Positions 62,813 to 64,000 of a stretch of 64,000 nt of DNA are shown here, one piece after another; the stretch's first letter is position 1, and every line of letters starts with the position of its first letter. The stretch lies in NCBI RefSeq assembly GCF_041677825.1, contig NZ_JBAYPG010000013.1, positions 1 to 64,000 on the forward strand. Reading direction: 5' to 3'. The position numbers and the translations under genes are program-made. The notes under the pieces are model-generated. The model saw only the letters and a program-made list of their open reading frames with translations, was not told where the DNA came from and did no database searches. This stretch comes from Castellaniella sp041677825. GTDB lineage: Bacteria > Pseudomonadota > Gammaproteobacteria > Burkholderiales > Burkholderiaceae_B.

Positions 62813-63352
62813 ATGATGGGGGTTCTTGTGCATATCCATATCGTGCATCATCTTTCACGTATCCGGGCCTGTGCAACGGCCCTGGTTCTGGCCGTGGGCC
62901 TGGCGGGCTGTGGTTCGACCAACTGGGGCTTTCCATACAAGGCCACGATACAGCAGGGCAACTGGATCACGTCAGAGCAGGTCGCCAGGCTGGAAATCGG
63001 CATGACGCGCGACCAGGTCCGCTACCTGCTGGGTACGCCGACGCTGCAGGATGCCTTCCATTCCGATCGCTGGGATTATCCTTTTTACAATCAGCCTGGC
63101 TACGGTCAGGATGAACTGCGCAAGTTCACGGTGTGGTTCGACCATGACCGGCTTGCGCGCTGGGTGGGTGACAGGCAGCCCGACCGCCAGCCGTTCGAGC
63201 GTGCCGACAGCGGGGTGACGGCTGCCGAGGTGGCCCAGGAAGGCCGGGCCGACATCGAGGCCCGGGATGCAAGCTCTCCGGATCTGGGCGAAGTCGTGGA
63301 TACCGAAATCCAGGTGGGCGATTTCATGCCCCAAATTCAACGAGGTCTCTAG
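62813..63352 (+). CDS. bamE: Outer-membrane protein assembly factor BamE (SmpA/OmlA)
   Basis: The 179-residue lipoprotein precursor has lipobox VGLAGC (C33) and the BamE fold: WITSEQVARLEIGMTRDQVR, LGTPTLQDAFHSDRWDYPFY and RKFTVWFDHDRLARW. It is a small subunit of the BAM complex at the outer membrane. A tail of about 60 residues after the core (PDRQPFERADSGV to the end) is acidic and longer than in E. coli, as is usual in betaproteobacteria. ATGs at 62813 and 62816 are both possible starts. Divergent from fur; dapB follows six bases downstream. Confidence 0.94.
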   Translation: MMGVLVHIHIVHHLSRIRACATALVLAVGLAGCGSTNWGFPYKATIQQGNWITSEQVARLEIGMTRDQVRYLLGTPTLQDAFHSDRWDYPFYNQPGYGQDELRKFTVWFDHDRLARWVGDRQPDRQPFERADSGVTAAEVAQEGRADIEARDASSPDLGEVVDTEIQVGDFMPQIQRGL

Positions 63353-63357
63353 TACTG

Positions 63358-64000
63358 ATGCGTATAGCGATTGCGGGGGCGTCCGGGCGGATGGGGCGCA
63401 TGTTGATCCAGGCGGTGTCCGATGCGGCCGACCTGAGCCTGGCGGTGGCGCTCGACAGGCCCGGCAGTTCCGCCCTGGGAGACGACGCAGGGGCTGCGCT
63501 GGGCCTGGCCACCGGGGTGTTCATCACCGATCGGTTGTCGGCCCTGGCGCAGGCCGACTGCCTCATTGACTTCACCCGGCCCGAGGGCACATTGCTGCAT
63601 TTGCAGGCCTGTGTCGAGCATGGCGTGAAGTGCGTCATCGGTACCACGGGTTTCGACCCGGCCGGCAAGCAGGCGATCCGTACCGCTGCGCAAAAAACGG
63701 CCATTGTCTTTGCGCCCAATATGAGCGTGGGCGTCAATGCGACCTTCAAGTTGCTGGATGTGGCCGCCAGGCTGCTCAACAGCGGCTACGACGTCGAGGT
63801 GTTCGAAGCGCACCACCGCAACAAGGTCGATGCCCCGTCGGGCACGGCACTGGCCATGGGCGAGGTCGTGGCCCGGGCCTGGGGCCAGTCCCTGGACGAC
63901 ATCGCAGACTGGGCCCGGCATGGCGAGACCGGCCCGCGCCAAACCGGGCGGATCGGCTTTTCAGTGCTGCGTGGCGGGGATATCGTGGGTGATCACAGCG
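63358..64000 (+). CDS. dapB: 4-hydroxy-tetrahydrodipicolinate reductase (partial)
   Basis: The first 214 codons of DapB, which reduces the dihydrodipicolinate precursor in lysine and diaminopimelate synthesis with NAD(P)H. The N-terminal nucleotide-binding loop IAGASGRMGRMLIQAV (5-20), VIGTTGFDPAGK and the active-site EAHHRNKVDAPSGTALA are present. The C-terminal end lies beyond the window. The arrangement bamE-dapB next to fur is typical of Burkholderiales. Confidence 0.95.
   Translation, partial: MRIAIAGASGRMGRMLIQAVSDAADLSLAVALDRPGSSALGDDAGAALGLATGVFITDRLSALAQADCLIDFTRPEGTLLHLQACVEHGVKCVIGTTGFDPAGKQAIRTAAQKTAIVFAPNMSVGVNATFKLLDVAARLLNSGYDVEVFEAHHRNKVDAPSGTALAMGEVVARAWGQSLDDIADWARHGETGPRQTGRIGFSVLRGGDIVGDHS

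Overview
The window is GC-rich bacterial chromosome, tightly packed with housekeeping genes on both strands. Gene content and order point to a betaproteobacterium of the order Burkholderiales, most likely Alcaligenaceae (Bordetella/Castellaniella/Pusillimonas-like). Markers are the rsxB-nth pair, trpB-trpA-accD, purC-purE-purK, minCDE, dusB-fis, a synthetase-type RelA and a polyhydroxyalkanoate (PHA) depolymerase plus phasin. This is inference from gene families, not a database match. I saw no rRNA, tRNA, CRISPR array, phage or insertion sequence. No stretch over 300 bases lacks a gene; the longest gaps (about 250 at 50667-50914 and about 235 at 5490-5723) are described in the entries.

Layout. 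1-138: start of a LivG-type ABC ATPase. 302-3111 (minus): fdxA, then phaZ, rsxB and nth, the last three overlapping. 3291-14087 (plus): relA; trpB-trpA-accD-mog; fba-purC-purE-purK-tsaC. 14240-17562: a MaoC-fold protein, then chaC-pdxH-flavin reductase (minus) and tcdA (plus). 17604-23261 (minus): a 1885-residue protein made of two complete UvrA units. 23449-31611 (mostly plus): YceI, an unannotated 42-residue basic peptide with its own terminator, a glycosyltransferase, an unknown acidic protein (minus), ettA, an isochorismatase-fold hydrolase, a glycine-zipper lipoprotein, an acyl-CoA dehydrogenase and an AEC transporter. 31765-35402 (minus): glnS-minC-minD-minE. 35435-38915 (plus): a cytochrome bd-like CydA/CydB pair whose CydA lacks the known haem ligands, then ruvB. 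38917-45983 (minus): a ubiH-family gene, dusB, fis, purH, ruvC, ruvA and recQ in transcription order. 46095-52550: an M48 protease, ilvE with a small zinc protein, a DEAD-box helicase, a thioredoxin-like protein, an EI24 membrane protein and a CinA-type protein. 52743-54257: an IclR regulator and a phasin. 54428-58695: an RND efflux pump. 58659-61880 (minus): NUDIX-aat-bpt-pyrD. 61960-62689 (minus): fur and a hexameric tyrosine-coordinated haem protein. 62813-64000 (plus): bamE and the start of dapB.

How the genes work together. Several runs have 1-11 base overlaps and are probably translationally coupled: phaZ/rsxB/nth, trpA/accD/mog, purC/purE/purK/tsaC, glnS/minC, purH/ruvC, ruvA/recQ, aat/bpt, EI24/cinA and the RND pair. 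PHA metabolism appears twice, as an intracellular depolymerase (phaZ) and a granule-coat phasin behind a strong sigma70-type promoter. DNA repair and recombination is well represented (nth, uvrA, ruvA, ruvB, ruvC, recQ). The least expected items are the haem-ligand-less bd-like pair, the tandem UvrA, the haem protein behind fur and the 42-residue basic peptide.
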